Source of the DNA: Podocnemis expansa
Taxonomy: Eukaryota > Chordata > Testudines > Podocnemididae
Direction: 5' to 3'
NCBI GenBank assembly: GCA_007922195.1
Contig: ML681995.1
Location: 19,026,764-19,090,763 of the forward strand
DNA: 64,000 bases
Part shown: positions 61,560 through 64,000 of the stretch, piece by piece
Position numbering within the stretch: position 1 is the stretch's first letter
Layout: every line of letters begins with the position of its first letter
The notes under the pieces: model-generated
The model's input: the letters and a program-made list of their open reading frames with translations, nothing else
What the model was told of the DNA's origin: nothing
The model's database searches: none
Position numbers and translations under genes: made by a program

Positions 61560-64000
61560 CGCTGTCAGCTGTGTGCTCCCCGTGGCAAGCCCATGCCAGT
61601 GAGTGGCCTGCACTTCAGCTGTTTCAGGTGCCTTGGGGAAACTCATGGTAAAGAGAAGTGCCAGATCTGCAGGGACTTCGGGTGGTGCACTCAAAAAGAC
61701 AAAGGCATTTGTCTGAAGGCCCTACTTAAGGAGGCAGCTCTCAGACAAGTCTTGGAGCTAATCTGCTCTGAATCAACACCAAGCAATTCTGCTTCTGTTA
61801 GAAGCACTCTGCTAGCACTGTGCTGCTCCTGGAACTTCTCTCTACCCTCAGTGCTGAGGGAGAAGCATAAGAAACAGCATGCAGGAAGAGAGAACTCTTT
61901 GATTCCAAAGAGGGACAAGTGGGAAGTGACTGGTATAATGACATATGAGGTGGGCCACTTGACCTCCCCTCCTCTCCCGAGCTAGTCTTGATTTCAGTGA
62001 CTCTGTCTAGAGCACAGAGTCCAGTCTGGGGCCCACCTCCAACTCCGGGAGCAAAAGTGGGGCCTCACACGTGCAGACTCCTTAGACTCCAGAAGCATGC
62101 CAGGTGGCAAAGGACCTGATGTACCTCCCAATCCCACCCACCCGCCATGGTTGCCTGCCAGCCAAGGCCACTGGGGATGAAAAGAATCAAAGATGCAGTG
62201 GGCTCTATCAAGCATCAAACATTGTGGTGCCATCTGGAGGAAAAATCCTCCATGATCTCATTACAGTGATCTTCAACCTGTTATTGGTCACAGTTCCTCA
62301 GCATTTTCTGGAGATGGAAGCAGGTGCTGCATTGCCATGGTCTACAAGAGAAGAATCCTCTTCAGCGTCTGAGGAGGACTTCTTCACCCTGCTGAAGATG
62401 TACTGGTAACTGTACTGCACACCAGGGTTCCCTACTGGCACCCCAACTAGTGTTTGAACTCTGGACCAATGGCCAGTGCAGTGGCATTTTTGGAACCTGT
62501 TGGGTCTTCCCCCAGTACCAGGATCCTCTTCCCATCGCTTGTACTCTGGTACCTGAGAAGTGAGGCACTTTGTCCCCTTTAGCACTAGGCCCTGACTCAG
62601 GTACCGACCCCAGTCAGTCCCGAGGTCTCAGAAGTTGGCCCAGTGGAAGTGGTGCAGGCAGAGAAAGAAGAGCCAGCTCTTCCCCCAGGCTGGTCTCTTC
62701 CTTGTCATCCTTGGATGAGGTGGTTGCTGGCCCTAGGGACACACTCCTGCTGGATGACTTCAGGGCCCGTCACAAGCTCTGGAAATGGGTCACTGTGAAC
62801 TTGTAGTTGAGGGGGTCTGTGTGCAGTGCATTTGATGTCCTGGCTAAAGCGGCTCCTTCCATTTAATGGGGTCTGTCAGGGTACTGTGGTAAACCCCTTT
62901 GTGTCTGCCCTCCACCTCAAAAAGAGCAGAGAAAAACTACTACGTACCAGCTAGTGGATTAGAGCAGTGATTGTCAAACTTAGGGTCGGGACCCAGTACT
63001 GGGTTGCAGGTCCTCAAGCACTGGGTTGTGGCACCTCTTGCTGCCATTGCCAAAAGACTGGAATGCATTGCTCAAAGATGTAATTGCTGGGTCTTGGGCA
63101 TAAATGATTTTTTTCCAACTGGATCCCAAGGGAAAAAGTTTGAAAACCACTGGATTACAGTATTTGTACTCTCATCCCTGTCCTGTCCCCCACAAGTTCC
63201 TGGTGGTGGTGGCTGCAAATGAGCAGGATAGGCAGGGGCAATTAAATACAGCTCCCAAAACTAAAGAGGCTAGAAGATTGGACCTATTTGGACACAAGCT
63301 TTATTTGATGGGCAGCTTCCAGTTACATATCTTTATCTAGAAGGCTCTGCTGGGGCAGTTCATTTTTAATCTATGGGACTCAGTGGCCAAATTTAAGGAG
63401 TCCCTACTTCAGCAGTCAAGGCAGGCATTAATGGCCAAGACCTTCCTCCAGGCAGCCCTGGAACAGCTGAATTAGCAGCCTGAATGATGGTGTCAGCAGA
63501 AAGCATAAGGAGCTGTTCATGGCACCAGGCTTTTCTCATGCAGTGCAGCAGTGCATTCAGGATCTCCCCTTTGAGGGTATTTCCCTGTTCTCTAAACAGA
63601 TGGACTTCAAGCTTCATGACCATGCTTCACTTCCAGGGCGTTTATATGCCCCTGGCCTCCAGGAAGCATTTTGGTTCCAGCAGCCTTCCAGATTGCTGGC
63701 ATCTCCTGGTGGGATCTGGTAGATCTTTAGAAGATACATCCAAGGACAGCACACTTGTCTCAGCTCCGAGTCCATCCTTCCCTTTATTATTTATTTATGG
63801 TCCACCTGTTGCCCTTCAGCCCAGTATGGCTTTTCATAACATCAGGCCATCAGGTGCTCAGCACTCTTAACAATTGGCTACACCTTCTGGTTTTCATCCA
63901 CTGCTCCCTCTCACTTGCCTGCTCTGTCCCTCTTTAGGGACACTTCTCATGAATGTCTTCTCAGCCAGGAGGTGCAAGCCCTCCTACACGTGGGGACTGT
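61560..64000 (+). pseudogene. DIRS-type gag remnant (copy F), continues past the window
   Basis: The zinc-knuckle region at 61605-61690 has C-F-R-C-L-G-E-T-H-G-K-E-K-C-Q-I-C. Near 63265-63340 the frame has R-L-D-L-F-G-H-K-L-Y-L-M-G-S-F-Q, aligned with K-L-D-T-L-G-R-K-V-Y-I in copy D. Near 63565-63660 the frame has Q-D-L-P-F-E-G-I-S-L-F. Stops and frame changes are frequent, and a hAT-like unit is inserted at 62965-63152. The polymerase and recombinase would lie beyond base 64000. Confidence 0.7.
62965..63152. mobile_element. hAT-like miniature element inside DIRS copy F
   Basis: The left end cagtgattgtcaaactt and right end aagtttgaaaaccactg are inverted repeats. The flanks gattagag (62957-62964) and gattacag (63153-63160) are an 8-bp duplication with one mismatch. 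The unit of 188 bases has no coding capacity. Confidence 0.85.

Noticed and set aside
61346..61985. Two overlapping frames of 101 and 146 codons as a novel gene
   Set aside because: The second carries a DIRS gag zinc-knuckle and is followed by other gag blocks in shifted frames, so it is part of copy F.

Overview
The window is vertebrate genomic DNA, most probably from a turtle. It holds a 3' portion of one split protein-coding gene on the + strand. I recognise the gene as SUSD1 (sushi domain containing 1), a type I membrane protein. The turtle assignment is an inference from the repeats: DIRS-type tyrosine-recombinase retrotransposons, CR1 LINEs, hAT-type miniature elements and an abundant fold-back repeat occur together. 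I see no bacterial gene, CRISPR array, tRNA or rRNA.

Gene: nine coding exons can be placed exactly, with AG/GT borders and compatible phases. They are 979-1073, 1294-1474, 4712-4806, 6876-7065, 16087-16181, 18498-18684, 52484-52577, 53769-54024 and 57307-57346. The first six are three tandem copies of a two-exon module. Each module has a 95-nt exon with an N-D-T-C-L-K-W motif and a second exon with a C-L-x-L ... T-N-Y motif. A linker exon, a membrane-proximal FN3-like exon and a 40-nt exon follow. The signal peptide, EGF-like and sushi exons must lie upstream of base 1. The transmembrane exon is not seen and probably lies beyond base 64000.

Introns: nearly everything else is mobile-element sequence. 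Six DIRS-like copies of different age are visible: 8712-13990 (very degenerate), 25425-27815 (short, minus strand), 28938-38040, 39977-45745, 45766-47017 (recombinase end only) and 61560-64000 (gag end only). Several have inverted terminal repeats. CR1 pieces lie at 3840-4315, 12195-12452, 16905-17020, 23505-25290, 34613-37285 and 47018-48370. The 34613-37285 copy lies inside the recombinase gene of the third DIRS copy and keeps an 837-codon open frame. hAT-like miniature elements, some with 8-bp target duplications, lie at 1622-2571, 32796-32996, 39044-39326, 59862-60957 and 62965-63152. A fold-back repeat recurs at least seven times and flanks the only assembly gap (400 N, 21974-22373).

Order of events: nested insertions give a relative history. 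A fold-back repeat at 25355 was split by a short DIRS. The 28938-38040 DIRS was hit by a CR1, a hAT-like element and a fold-back unit. The 39977-45745 DIRS abuts a broken older DIRS end. The host exons are intact; the 33.8-kb intron between 18684 and 52484 carries most of the load.
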